This document shows positions 9,946-20,817 of a stretch of DNA of 64,000 nucleotides, piece by piece. The stretch is from assembly GCA_036898135.1 (NCBI GenBank), contig CM072525.1, forward strand, positions 56,106,874 to 56,170,873, in the 5' to 3' direction. Within the stretch, counting starts at the first letter, position 1. Every line of letters starts with the position of its first letter. Both the position numbers and the translations under genes were made by a program. The notes under the pieces are model-generated. The model ran no database searches and was not told where the DNA came from. It worked only from the letters and a program-made list of their open reading frames with translations. Source of the stretch: Oncomelania hupensis. Its lineage: Eukaryota; Mollusca; Gastropoda; Littorinimorpha; Pomatiopsidae.

Positions 9946-10037
9946 GGGCCCCTCGGGCCTCTAGGGCAGGTCCGGACCTGTATATATATATAACAGGACC
10001 GGACCTGCCCTAGAGGCCCAAAGAGCCCGGGCCCCTA
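9946..10037. repeat. Palindromic GC-rich element
   Basis: The left arm GGGCCTCTAGGGCAGGTCC and the right arm GGACCTGCCCTAGAGGCCC face each other around a TATATATATAA centre. Outer CCCGGGC boxes extend the symmetry. The arms are nearly perfect, so the strand could form a stable hairpin. It may be a MITE-like foldback. Confidence 0.75.
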
Positions 10038-10131
10038 CCCTTTTTTGAAAAAAAAAAAAGAAAAAAGAAAGAAAAAAAAGAAAGAAAATAAAATTTGGGG
10101 AAAAAAATATATATAAAAAAGAAAAAGAAAA

Positions 10132-10134
<3 letters not shown>

Positions 10135-10194
<60 letters not shown>

Positions 10195-10273
10195 AATAAA
10201 AACAAGTGATACAGAAACTAGAGTCTCTCTGCAGAAACAAACGAAAACACTAACCACACAAACAAAAAACAAA

Positions 10274-10352
<79 letters not shown>
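10135..10352. repeat. (CA)n and (GA)n microsatellites
   Basis: (CA)n runs at about 10135-10191 and (GA)n at about 10279-10352, separated by A-rich sequence. Confidence 0.95.
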
Positions 10353-10359
<7 letters not shown>

Positions 10360-10410
10360 TTTCTCCCCAAAATCAGTGGCAAACTGTAGCACCAAAATTT
10401 TGCAATTTAC

Positions 10411-10796
10411 ATGCTCAGATTGCACCATTTTTTCACCCTTTTCAAAAAATTTTCCGGGGGAGCATGTCCCCGGACCCCCCTACCAAACTAGGCGCTTCGC
10501 GCCGTCGGCTCGGCGCTTCGCTACTACCCTAAAATATATTTGGGCCCCTACCCCTGAAAAACTTATATATATGGGAAAAGTCGAGGGGGTGGGGGATGGG
10601 GTTGCAGATTCAGCGAAGGCGCGAAGCGCCGAGCTTTCTAGGGGGGTCCGGTGGCATGCCCCACCCCGGACATTTTTTTTTGAAAGATGCAAAATAGTGC
10701 AATCTGGTGCAATCTGAACCTTGAAAAAGCCATTTGTGATGGTCTGGGACTTTGAGCTTTTTGAACAATTTAACTGACAAACTCTGGGGTACAAAA
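10411..10796. repeat. Foldback repeat with long imperfect inverted arms
   Basis: The arm at about 10411-10507 (CAGATTGCACC, CCCCGGACCCCCCTA, GGCGCTTCGCGCC) is mirrored at about 10618-10722 (GGCGCGAAGCGCC, TAGGGGGGTCCGG, GGTGCAATCTG). A related copy lies at 50040-50300. No coding capacity is evident. Confidence 0.75.
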
Positions 10797-11118
10797 AATT
10801 ATGATAGTTGTTTAAAAGTGTATGTAAGTGCTGAGTGCATGTTTGGAGTTATAACTATTTATAAGATAACCTTATTAATATTGTTGTAATTATTTTTTTA
10901 TTCAGTCATTGAATAGTTTGTTGTTGTTGTTGTTGTTTTTTTTTAGAAAGAAAGCGGTTATTTCTGTTTGTTTGCATGATCCCCCCAACCGTGCATGTTC
11001 TCTCAGTATGTCACTTTGAGCTGCGTTTCTTTAGCCAAGGAAATCAAGTTGCGGCAAGCAAAACAAGAGGCTTGGCAAGCAAAGCCAAGCATATCGTCGA
11101 CATACTTCAAGCACAAAC

Positions 11119-11210
11119 ATGGCGACTATTACGCATGGATCTGAGTTTGACGACGGGTCTTTCTTTAATGTAGACACGGAGGCGTCATTTTGGAAAAAAC
11201 CTTCCACACT
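11119..11210 (+). CDS. Candidate first coding exon, unknown protein
   Basis: An ATG in a favourable context (AACATGG) opens MATITHGSEFDDGSFFNVD, followed by TEASFWKKPST. It runs to a strong donor, CACT|GTAAGT (GT at 11211-11212), ending in phase 2. The short peptide is acidic and aromatic-rich with no recognised domain. The nearest downstream exon (12162) starts in phase 1, so at least one more exon would be needed if they are one gene. Upstream sequence gives no earlier in-frame start. This is a prediction from splice and start signals only. Confidence 0.35.
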
Positions 11211-11686
11211 GTAAGTTATATTTATGTATATTCTTAAATATTGCATGCAGTTTTGTATAATTGAAGGTATATTTTATCCAGGAAAGCATGCAAGTTCCTC
11301 GGAATGCTCGATCGTTTTGTTGTTGTTGTTGTTCCAATTTACGAGGAGGTAGAGATCTTATTTTGTTACCGTAATTTGGCTTAGTTGAACTTTTCGTACC
11401 AGTTTTCGTTGTGGCTTGATATTTTCTTCTTTTGATTGGCAAACCAAACAATTTTTTGAGGAACCGACGCCGTCCATCAATTTTTTAAATTAAACAACAA
11501 CAACAACAAAACCACAAGGAACAGGATAAATTTAATTTGATCTGTACACAAGGGTGCAAATTCAATATGCACCATTACCGGGCTGATCTAAATGTGAACC
11601 TTCAAGGAGGCTACAAGCTCTTAGTAATAGATTCATAATCATTTAATAAAGTAATACTTGTGAGAGTTACAATGACATAATGATAA

Positions 11687-11998
11687 AGCGAGCGTTGTGA
11701 CCGAGTGGTCTAAGACGGGACTAATTTTTTGCCTTGCCCACAGGCTAGAAAGAAATGGTGCCCGACAGGTGCGGGATCGATCCAGCACCTGAGCATTATG
11801 TTTCTCAGAAAATTATTTACTTTCCACTCGGGCAACGTCTTTGGTGTTTTCTCCGGGTACTCCGATTTGCTCCCCCAGCAACATTTGAGAACATGTTAGA
11901 TAGGTTGGGTTTGGGCACGCCATAGGCTGCGACTACGCATTCCGCAGGGGAGGCCGGCCCATAAAAAATTAATGGACAATGAAGTGTAAAAAAAAAAA
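11687..11998 (+). mobile_element. tRNA-derived SINE
   Basis: The head GTGACCGAGTGGTCTAAGAC resembles a Ser/Leu-type tRNA box A and GGGATCGATCC matches box B. The body contains ACTCGGGCAACGTC and CTCCCCCAGCAACAT, and the end is A-rich. A related copy is at 53285-53605. Confidence 0.7.
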
Positions 11999-12161
11999 CC
12001 GTTTTCTTATTTTTGGAGAAAATCTAACCTATATGGGTCTATATATTTCATAATTAATGTTATTTTATTTTTGTTGTTGACATACATAAGAGCACGCGCA
12101 TCAATGGTGAGCGATTCCATGGATCTTTAGGTAGGCCTACTATCACACGTTGTTTTGGCAG

Positions 12162-12376
12162 GACAAGAGGGGGACCTTCAGGGTTATGCTGGTGAGCTGG
12201 CCAATGTTGTGCTGGTGAAGGAAGGAGGTATGCATTTAGATGTGGCTGGCGTGCAGAAGAGCCAAATCTACAAGATCCAAGAACCTCCAGCCACCAAAGA
12301 AAAGATACCTCCCAAATCTGAAGGTGGAGACGTGTGCGTGACTGCTGCGACTTCTTTACCACCCCTCCAGGCATAG
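12162..12376 (+). CDS. Terminal exon of an unknown protein with poly(A) signal
   Basis: A good acceptor (TTGTTTTGGCAG, AG at 12160-12161) opens a phase-1 frame: QEGDLQGYAGELANVVLVKE, then GGMHLDVAGVQKSQIYKIQE and a proline/lysine-rich end. It stops at TAG 12374-12376. An AATAAA lies 54 bases downstream. The composition looks like a genuine protein and not repeat translation, and no domain is recognised. It could pair with 11119-11210 through an unseen middle exon, or belong to a separate gene. Confidence 0.45.
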
Positions 12377-12429
12377 CATGTCTGTGTGTGCGCGTGTGTG
12401 TATGTGTCTGTAACGGCTATTTCTCATAA

Positions 12430-12435
12430 AATAAA
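12430..12435 (+). promoter_or_regulatory. Candidate poly(A) signal AATAAA
   Basis: An exact AATAAA occurs 54 bases after the stop of the 12162-12376 exon, a typical spacing for a short 3' UTR. Confidence 0.45.
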
Positions 12436-12542
12436 GGACGGATTTAGTGTACTCTTATTCTGTTATTATATAGAATTTTATAATAATATAAGCCTCAAAC
12501 AAAGTTTATTCATTTCGGTTGACCTCATCTTGTTTGTTTCAA

Positions 12543-12717
12543 TATAGAGTTAGAAATCAGAAACAAAATACACAAAAAACACCAAGAAAAATATAAAAGC
12601 AAAGACTTTCGGGCTACGCCCTTCTTCAGTGATTAAAAACAACAAAAACAACAACAACAACAACACATGAGGTCAGTGATGATGACGTAAACAGTAAACA
12701 TGCGTCATAGTCAGAAG
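12543..12717 (-). repeat. Penelope-associated repeat, copy 1 (hammerhead-like core)
   Basis: This segment is nearly identical to 20481-20642. On the minus strand it contains CTGAAGA, a GGGC/GCCC hairpin and CGAAA at 12607-12629, reminiscent of the conserved core of hammerhead ribozymes known from Penelope-like terminal repeats. It ends directly at a (CT)n tract. The ribozyme reading is tentative because stem III is not clear. Confidence 0.5.
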
Positions 12718-12718
12718 A

Positions 12719-12798
<80 letters not shown>
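12718..12798. repeat. (CT)n microsatellite
   Basis: An 81 bp CT run separating the Penelope-associated repeat from the 5'-truncated LINE. Confidence 0.95.
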
Positions 12799-12799
<1 letters not shown>

Positions 12800-14674
12800 A
12801 TTGGTGAAATTTTCAAGAATTCCGCTGTAAAAATAGTTCCTTATTTTGTTAGATTTTTTAATGTACTTTTTGATCGTGGGATTTTCCCAGAAAGTTGGTG
12901 TGAGTCAATTATTTTACCTATTCATAAAAAAGGTGATATTAACAATCCAAGTAACTATAGAGGTATTTCATTGTGTAATATTGGTAGTAAAATTTATGGT
13001 TCAATTTTAAATAAACGTTTACAGAAGTGGGTTCAGGACAATAACATAACTGGAGAGTACCAGGTTGGCTTCAAGAATGGGTATTCAACTGTTGATAATA
13101 TATTTACTTTGTTGTCTTGTATTCAAAAACAGTTTAATGTTGATGGTAATAGAAAGTTGTACGTAGCCTTTATTGATTTTGAAAAAGCTTTTGACTCTAT
13201 CAACAGAAATATTTTGTGGCCGATTCTGTTGAAATGTCAGATTACTGGTAAACTGTTTCGGTGTATTAAAAGTATGTACAATATTGTTAGAGCAAGAGTA
13301 AGATGTGGTGAAAAGTTGACTGACATTACTAACTGTTCAGTTGGCGTTAAACAAGGAGATGTGATCAGCCCGGTTTTATTTTCTTTATATATCAATGAGC
13401 TTGCCCTTAATGTTGTACAAAATGGAAAACATGGTGTAAATTTTTTGTTGGACACTCTGGAACTATTTATCTTGTTACTTGCCGATGATGTTGTTCTACT
13501 CTCGGTAACAGTTGTTGGTTTACAAAATCAGCTGAATAGTTTGCACCAGGCCTCGTTGGCAATTGGTCGTAAGGTCAATAAGGAAAAAAGTAACATAGTT
13601 GTATTTAGAAAAGGGGGATTCTTGGGCGCCAGGGAGAGATGGTTTTTTGATGGGCATCCTATGTTAGTAGTGAATATGTACAAATACTTAGGGATTTATT
13701 TGTCTACAAGACTGAGTTTTTCTGGCACTTGTACAGATTTGAGCAGTAAAGCTAAGGGTGCCTTGTTATGTCTCTTAAAGAAACTGTACAGTTTAAATGT
13801 GTTCTCTGTTGATTTATTTTTTAAGTTGTTTGACTCTCAAATACAACCAATCGCACTGTATGGGTCAGAAATATGGGGCTTGGACAAAGCTGCGATACAT
13901 TGTGAAAAAGTTCATCTATTTGCACTGAAAAAGTTCCTAGGTGTTGATATCCGTACTCCAAATGATTTAGTGTATGGTGATTTAAATCGTTACCCTATTC
14001 TGATTAATGCTATTGTTAATTGTATACGGTACTGGCTAACGTTGACACGTATGGACGCTCATAGACTTCCTAGAAAGTCGTATGTAATGTTACGTCATTT
14101 AGACGATAGGGGGAAAACTACGTGGGCATCAAATGTACGGAAGTGTCTTTTTCAGTATGGATATGGATTTGTGTGGCTGAATCAAGGTGTGCAAGATATA
14201 AAAAGATTTTTGAGAGATTTTAAACAAAGACTTGTAGATTGTAGATGGCAAGACTGGAGTTATCATGTACAAAACAGTGATAGATATAAGATGTATTGTT
14301 TAATTGGTGGTATTAATCACAGTATAAGAACTCATCTGACCATGGGAATGGACAGGCATTTAAAATTTATAATGACACGGTTCCGTTTTGGTGTTTCAAA
14401 TATTTCTGTCCATTACAATAGATATAGACATTTTAAACCAGCTGATAAATTGTGCCCACTTTGTAAAACAAATGAAGAAGATGAATTGCACTTTGTATTA
14501 TGTTGTCCAGTGCTGCATAATTTAAGAACGCAGTTCATTGCTGCTAAATATTATAGAAACCCATGTATTTTTAAATTGAGCATTTTGATGTCATCATGTC
14601 ACCGGGTTACAATAAAAAATTTATGTATCTTTTTATATAGAGCATTTAGGTTAAGAGAAATTGTACTATCATGA
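12799..14674 (+). CDS. LINE reverse transcriptase, 5'-truncated but otherwise open
   Basis: One uninterrupted frame of about 625 codons runs to TGA 14672-14674. It begins within the RT fingers (FPESWCESIILPIHKKGD, NYRGISLCNIGSKI). It continues through LYVAFIDFEKAFDSINR (motif A), VGVKQGDVISPVLFSLYINE (motif B) and LLADDVVLLS (catalytic ADD). The thumb carries NMYKYLGIYLS. The C-terminus has a CCHC-like cluster, CPLCKTNEEDELHFVLCCPV, seen in several LINE clades. No endonuclease is present because the copy begins at the (CT)n tract. The intact frame suggests a young insertion. Clade is uncertain (I/Nimb-like or related). Confidence 0.8.
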
Positions 14675-14700
14675 TATAAGATAAGATAAGATAAGATAAG
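14675..14700. repeat. (ATAAG)n shared LINE tails
   Basis: Five ATAAG units form the simple-repeat tail between two tail-to-tail LINEs, the plus-strand one ending at 14674 and the minus-strand one starting near 15703. Confidence 0.75.
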
Positions 14701-14891
14701 ACAACTTTATTATCTTTTACAAGAAATTACATTGTGGTGTACAATTACAATCAACAAGGAATAAACATCACAATAATAATAACAACAATCATAATGACAA
14801 TGAGGATAAAAATGCACAGTCACATATGAATAGAATTACACTTATGCATGCTAACATTAAAAAAATGTGAAATGAGATTATTTGGGCAAAC

Positions 14892-14932
<41 letters not shown>

Positions 14933-15703
14933 CATTTATTAAGTAATGAGACAGCCTTTGGGATAAAACTGTTTTTCATTCTGAGAGTTCTGACCCTTGG
15001 TGTTTGGTAGCGCCTTCCAGAAGGCAGGAGCTGGAAGTGGTGCGCAAGCACATGAGTGCTATCCAGCACAAAGCAAATAGCTTTCCGCACAACACGTCTT
15101 TCATACAACACCTGCAGACTCTCTTGTTTCACTCCCACAACCCTCCCACAGACGTTCACTACTCGATCCAGAATACTTTTGTTTTTTACACACAAACTTC
15201 CATACCAGCAGATAAAAGAAAAGGTAAGAACGGACTCAATAAAAGAAGAGTAAAAGGTCTGAAGGATGCGGCTACTGACTTGGAGATTTCGAAGTTTTTG
15301 AAGGCAGTAAATTCTAGACTGACATTTTTTGTGTATGGCCTGGGTGTTTGCAGTGAAGTTCAGTTTCTCGTCAATGATGGTTCCCAGGTATTTGTATTGG
15401 GTGACTCTCTCGACTGTAACACCATCAATGACAAGGTCTGGAATGAGAGTGTTGTTTTTACGAAAGTCAATGACCAGTTCCTTAGTTTTCTTGACATTTA
15501 AGTCCAGATAGTTTTGTTTGCACCAGGAGCTGAACCTATCAACTGCAGAGAAATACACAGCATTTGAATTGGACAGGTCCACAAGGGCAGAGTCATCCGA
15601 GTACTTTATGACCGGTGAGGCATCAGTTCCTCTGCAGTCGTTTGTGTAGAGCGTGAAAAGTACCGGAGAAAGAACCGTACCCTGAGGAGCTCCTGTGGAC
15701 GTT
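14690..15703 (-). mobile_element. L2-like LINE, 5'-truncated
   Basis: Reading the minus strand from 15703: GAPQGTVLSPVLFTLYTNDC (RT motif B), KYSDDSALV (catalytic box), then the frame 15582-14932 with RFSSWCKQNYLDLNVKKTKE, YKYLGTIIDEKLNF, LQKLRNLQVSSRILQTFY and LPSGRRYQTPRVRT. This is the standard order and style of L2/CR1-group LINEs. The 3' UTR (14931-14690) includes a (CA)n tract at 14898-14928 and ends in the CTTAT-type tail. The endonuclease and RT fingers are missing. Confidence 0.8.
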
Positions 15704-15860
15704 TGTTGCTTATATGCATTATGTTAACCGACTGATAGCTGATATGGTGAATTATGAATATGTAATTATGTCCTTACTTTGTGAATGCATGAAGACATTG
15801 TATACACCCTTCATAAAGGGGCGATGCCTTAATGAATAAATTACAAATTCAAATTCAAAT
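15704..15860 (+). mobile_element. LINE 3'-end fragment with (AAATTC)n tail
   Basis: The stretch ends with GCCTTAATGAATAAATTAC followed by AAATTC repeats, typical of a LINE 3' UTR and tail. No coding part is retained. Confidence 0.5.
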
Positions 15861-15944
15861 TCTCTCTCTCTCTCTCTCTCTCACTTTCTCTCTCGTTCTC
15901 TCTCTCTTTCTCTCACACACACACACTCTCTCTCTCCCTCTCTA

Positions 15945-16038
<94 letters not shown>

Positions 16039-16070
16039 GCAACGACAATAACAACAACAACAACAATAAT
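15861..16070. repeat. (CT)n and (AAT)n microsatellites
   Basis: (CT)n with CA at about 15861-15942, then (AAT)n at about 15945-16036 and A/C-rich sequence. The same order, CT then AAT-type repeats then Penelope 3' UTR, occurs at 21000-21158. Confidence 0.9.
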
Positions 16071-16076
16071 AATAAA

Positions 16077-16292
16077 AGGCCAGAGAACTCAGACATCGAA
16101 AATGCAAGATAAAGCACGGAATGTCACAAACTAATCACCAACCACCCAAGGAAACAGTGCTGAAAACAGTCAGTCAAATACATTCAGCCCCTCAGGGTAG
16201 TTGGTGCGTAGCTTGTAACGCCAGAATTTCTCCCTCCGTTTTCTAATGTCAGGATTGTCTATCTTGACTTGTTCAATGACTGTCACTCTCAT
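16077..16292 (-). mobile_element. Penelope-like element 3' fragment
   Basis: This matches 21160-21372 nearly base for base, covering the 3' UTR and the end of the GIY-YIG frame (rc of CCCCTCAGGGTAGTTGGTGC and following). It stops at CACTCTCAT, where Gypsy-2 integrase coding begins, so it appears to have truncated that element. Confidence 0.8.
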
Positions 16293-17633
16293 AATTTATT
16301 TGTCTCGGATGGCAACAGAACCAATACCTCATCCTTAACGGCAAAGGTGCGTTTCTTAGCTGACCCATCAAAGTAAGCTTTGTTCTTTGCTGATGATTGT
16401 GCAGAGTTTTGCCTAGCCAATTCACAAGTCTCGGCAATGATGTTCTTCAACTCGAAAACATGCAAATACAATGGCTGTGCATCTACATCCTTTGAAGACT
16501 GGTCCTGGGTCCAAGAATCAGCAAGCAACGAAATCGGACCACGAGGTTGGCGACCAAACATCAACTCAAAGGGACTGAAACCAGTACCCTCCGATGGTAA
16601 CTCCCGGCAGGCAAAAAGTAAAGCAGGCAAGTAACGATGCCACGCCTTTGGATGAGACTGAACAACTTTCCCAAGCATCGCCTTCAACGTCCTGTGAAAC
16701 CTCTCCACAATTCCAGTTGCCTGAGGATGATACGGAGACGTCCGAATCGCCCTAGTGCCACACATTGCGTAGAACTGCTTGATCAACTCAGAGGTAAACT
16801 GAGTACCTTGATCGGACAGTATCACCTTGGGAAAACCCAGCCGTGCAAAAATCGACATCAAAGCCTCTGCAACCTCCACTGAAGAAATGTTTTTAAGTGG
16901 CACGGCCTCCGGAAAACGAGTTGCCAAGTCGACCAATTTCAAAATGTATCGATGGCCTTCCTCCGAAGGTGGAGACAAAGGACCGACCAAGTCAATGTGG
17001 ACCCTTTCAAACGGACTAGATGACTGAGGTACCACAACCAACGGAACTGGCGGAGCCTTCCCCTTCGAAGTTGACTTCTGGCACACATCACAAGTACGAA
17101 CGTACCTTGAAGTATCCGTTGACACTCCGGGCCAAAAAAACTTTGAAAGAACTCGTGTCAAAGTACGACGAGTACCACAATGAGCAGCAAGCAACTGATC
17201 ATGTGAAGTAGCCAAAACAGCAGCACACAACTTCTCTGGAACAACAATCTGCTGTAGAATTTGACCTGGCTTTTCGTACAAACGATACAAAACACCTGCA
17301 TCCTCAAAGAAAAAATAAGTAGCAGAGCCAACAGCTTTCTTTTCTCCAGACTGAGCACACGTAAAACATGAAGCAAGACTGGAATCTGATTTCTGCAAAT
17401 CAATCAACTCCTGACAAGAAACGCCAAAATCTTGAGAAACATCAACTAAAGGAGTATGAGGAAAATCTTTCTGCGCAGTGCGAGCTTGAGTAGTGACAGC
17501 CGCCCCACTCAACTCAACTGAAACCTGAGCACCAACAACAGAATCTGTCAACCCAGCAATGTTCCCAATGATCAAATCAGCAACTGGGTCAGGAAGCACA
17601 GCACAAACCAACTGACCTGAAAATTAAGGAGTG
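16293..17633 (-). pseudogene. Gypsy-2 integrase, directly downstream of protease
   Basis: The minus frame starts after protease with LVCAVLPDPVADLIIGNIAG, a linker typical of pol proteins in which integrase follows protease. It then shows an HHCC domain (H-x-H around ATSHDQLLAAHCG, C-x2-C in CDVCQK) and a DDE core: HIDLVGPL, VILSDQGTQFTSE and HPQATGIVERFH. It reaches VLVLLPSETNK near the C-terminal module, where the Penelope fragment cuts it off. The RT expected downstream in this arrangement is missing. An in-frame TAA lies just upstream, near 17627. Confidence 0.8.
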
Positions 17634-18665
17634 GAGACTGCAAGTTTAGCAAGTGGATAAACAGTAATCTCACCTCCAAAAGTCTTACAACGAACTTGTC
17701 CTTCGATGTACTCGAGAGATGACACCAATCGTGACGCACACCACAAATAGTAGCACCTGTGTCACGAAGTACAGAACATGGTGTACCCTTCACTGTACCC
17801 AACTCCAAATGTAGATGACCAACAGCAGGACTAGCAACTGAACAGACAACCTCAGGATCAGCAGGCAATGCAGCAGAAACAACCTGAGTCTTTTGTGTAT
17901 CTGTTTTGAGTGTAGAAGAAGCAAACGGACAATTTTTCTTAACATGTCCCCCCAACCCACAAATGTAGCATGGATTTGTCGGATTGTTTCTAAGTGGACA
18001 TTTGAATGAAGAATGGCCATTGCCTTTGCAAAGTTGACATTTAGCAAAATTCATGGACGAGCCACGTCCGAATCCACCACGACTTTGACCTTGATGAGAA
18101 TCTGCAACAGTGGATGGCGCACTTCGATTAAAGTTCCAGCGGCCACGGTAACCAACCTGACGTCGATAACCACCGTATCCACCGCGAAAATCCGAACGAC
18201 CCGAAGCCGCATTAGTTTCAGCAACGGTATTGAATTGACCAACCGACGCGAAGGCAGAAGTACTGGCCTTGCGAGCCAAATTCTTACCCGGACGAGCAAG
18301 ACGGTAACATTCGGCACAATTCACCATGTCCTCGAGGCTGACCAATCCTCTTTCGCGAATAAAAGTGGCAAGATCTGCAGACACATTCTGAAGAAATTGT
18401 TCGCCCAGTACCAAATCAACTATGCCGTCTAGAGTACGTTTGACACCCGAAAGTGCAACCCATCGATCAAACAATCGATTAAGCTCAATGCCAAAAGTTT
18501 GAAACGGTTCATTTGCGTCTGGTTTGGTGGCACGAAATTTCTCTCTGAAACCTTCAGCAGTACATTGGAATTTCTTCAGCAAATTATCTTTCAAAATGTC
18601 ATAATCACAATGTCCATTGGCAGCTAAACTATGATATAAACTCAAATCATCTATCAGTAACAGAA
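17572..18665 (-). pseudogene. Gypsy-2 gag-protease
   Basis: The frame is open from about 18665 (no start kept; the first Met at 18645 is internal). It shows a capsid-like region (DILKDNLLKKFQCTAEGFRE, AFQTFG-like, LGEQFLQNV), an R/G-rich stretch, and two CCHC knuckles: CQLCKGNGHSSFKC and CYICGLGGHVKKNC. A retropepsin motif, VLRDTGATICGV, follows. A frameshift near 17735 diverts the protease. The intended frame (LEYIEGQVRCKTFGGE) then meets a TAA. Gag would package the RNA and the protease would cut the polyprotein. The copy is decayed, with no LTR seen on this side. Confidence 0.8.
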
Positions 18666-19030
18666 TCTGCCAAAATGAGTGTCAGTCAGACTACTGTTTA
18701 TAGGTTTGACAGCCTACGACATCTGTATACTATATTATAAAGCGGCAATTTTTTTTTTTTTTTTTTTAGATCTTTCGTTTAGTGAAATTGTAGGCAGACT
18801 GAAACTGCTCCAGTAGGTTATGAGTTTACTTTTAGGTTTTCAGTGAGCAGGTTGGATTGGTTGGATTATTTGAGTAGAGAACTTTAACTACATTAATTAA
18901 TTCGTTAGATCCCTTTGCTAACGGTAACATTTATTCTTATTTTCGTTATGATAATTAAAGAGCGTATTTAGCCCCTCTCAAAATTGTTAAATTATTCTGC
19001 AACTAAACGAACAACACCAAAGATCTAACG
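18666..19030. other. No gene seen
   Basis: A/T-rich sequence with a T run near 18749-18768. It shows no recognisable repeat or frame. Confidence 0.6.
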
Positions 19031-19155
19031 GAAAACGATGCTTAACGTCCTATTGCATGAGCGTTAAGGACGATCACCACGTCGCCACCCTGACAACAAT
19101 GACCATCATCATCATATCAAAAATGAGATCCAACGGATCTTCACTACCAAAGATC

Positions 19156-19268
19156 TTTTTTTTTTTTTTTTTTTTTTAATCAGTATATAGTTTCCTCTCT
19201 TCCCGGTTTTTTTTTTTAATCAGTTTATAGTCCCCTCTCTTCCCGGTAAGGATTTTCAGAGAGGAGAC
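19156..19268 (-). repeat. Module C copies 1 and 2 (poly-A-tailed when read on minus)
   Basis: A partial and a complete copy lie in tandem. On the minus strand each reads GTCTCCTCTCTGAAAATCC ... CTATAAACTGATT followed by an A run. CCAAAGATC lies before the T run (19147-19155) and again after the pair (from about 19276). Confidence 0.6.
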
Positions 19269-19577
19269 TACTTCCCCAAAGATCTTTTTTTTTTTTGTAT
19301 CAGTTTATAGTCCCCTCTCTTCCCGATAAGGATTTTCAGAGAGGAGACTGATACACAACATAAAGCAAAAACGAGGCTTTACGTCCTATATTTTATAAAA
19401 AGTTAAGGACAATAAAATTGGGCTAAAAAGCCCTCATCATACATATTTGCCAGACCAAGTCTGGCATATACGAACGAAAAACGATGCTTAACGTCCTATT
19501 GCATGAGCGTTAAGGACAATAAAATTGGGCTAAAAAGCCCTCATCATAGATATTAAATGGTCTGGCTCTCATAATAC

Positions 19578-19723
19578 TTTTTTTTTTTTTAATCAGTTTA
19601 TAGTCCCCTCTCTTCCCGAAAAGGATTTTCAGAGAGGAGACTTTTGATCTCTCATAATACTTTATTATTATTTAATCAGTTTATAGTCCCCTCTCTTCCC
19701 GTAAGGATTTTCAGAGAGGAGAC
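19578..19723 (-). repeat. Module C copies 4 and 5 with flanking CTCATAATAC repeats
   Basis: CTCATAATAC stands immediately before each T tract and again after the second copy (19568-19577, 19651-19660, 19729-19738). This could be target-site duplication or segmental tandem duplication. Confidence 0.6.
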
Positions 19724-20340
19724 TCTAACTCATAATACGAACGAACGAAAAACGATGCTTAACGTCCTATTGCATGAGCGTTAAGGACAATAAAATTGGG
19801 CTGAAAAGCCCTCATAATACATATTTACCAGACCATTTGGTCTGGCTCACTGAATCACCCGGCGATGTTCCAACTCGAACGAAAAACGATGCTTAACGTC
19901 CTATTGCATGAGCGTTAAGGACGATCACCACGTCGCCACCCTGACAACAATGACCATCATCATCATATCAAAAATAGATCCAACGGATCTTCGATACGTT
20001 GGTTGGTGTTCCAACTCGAACGAACGAAAAACGATGCTTAACGTCCTATTGCATTAGCGTTAAGGACAATAAAATTGGGCTAAAAAGCCCTCATCATAGA
20101 TATTTACCAGACCATTTGGTCTGGCTCAGCATCAATGTTCCAACTCGAACGAAAAACGATGCTTAACGTCCTATTGCATGAGCGTTAAGGACAATAAAAT
20201 TGGGCTAAAAAGCCCTCATCATATATATTTACCAGACCATTTGGTCTGGCTCAAAAATTGTTCTTGTTCCAACTCATAATACCTTGGCGGAATTGTTCTT
20301 GTTCCAACTCATAATACCTTGGCGGATTAATTAATTCCAT

Positions 20341-20480
20341 AGTGTTGTTTATATGTCATTTATGTATAAAAACATAGTAATGAAATTAATTATACTAAAT
20401 ACAATAAATACAAATTTGATATTTGTCCTACATCGTTCGCAGTGTAATGTTTCGTTAATATTTGTTAAATTAATTGTTTA
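20341..20480. other. No gene seen
   Basis: Short A/T-rich spacer between the hairpin array and the Penelope-associated repeat. Confidence 0.6.

Positions 20481-20817
<337 letters not shown>

Larger units (their letters stand above)
19031..20340. repeat. Mosaic array of hairpin modules (unknown element)
   Basis: Four kinds of short module recur in varying order. Module A has a stem CTTAACG...CGTTAAG at 19041-19069, 19487-19515, 19758-19786, 19892-19920, 20037-20065 and 20162-20190, plus a decayed one near 19376-19410. Five A modules, counting the decayed one, continue into tail B2, with hairpins GGGCTAAAAAGCCC and CCAGACCATTTGGTCTGG. Two continue into tail B1 (CACGTCGCCACCCTGACAAC and GATCCAACGGATC). 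Module C (poly-T, ATCAGTTTATAG, CCCCTCTC...GAGAGGAGAC) occurs five times between 19156 and 19723. No coding frame or known family is recognised. Confidence 0.85.
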
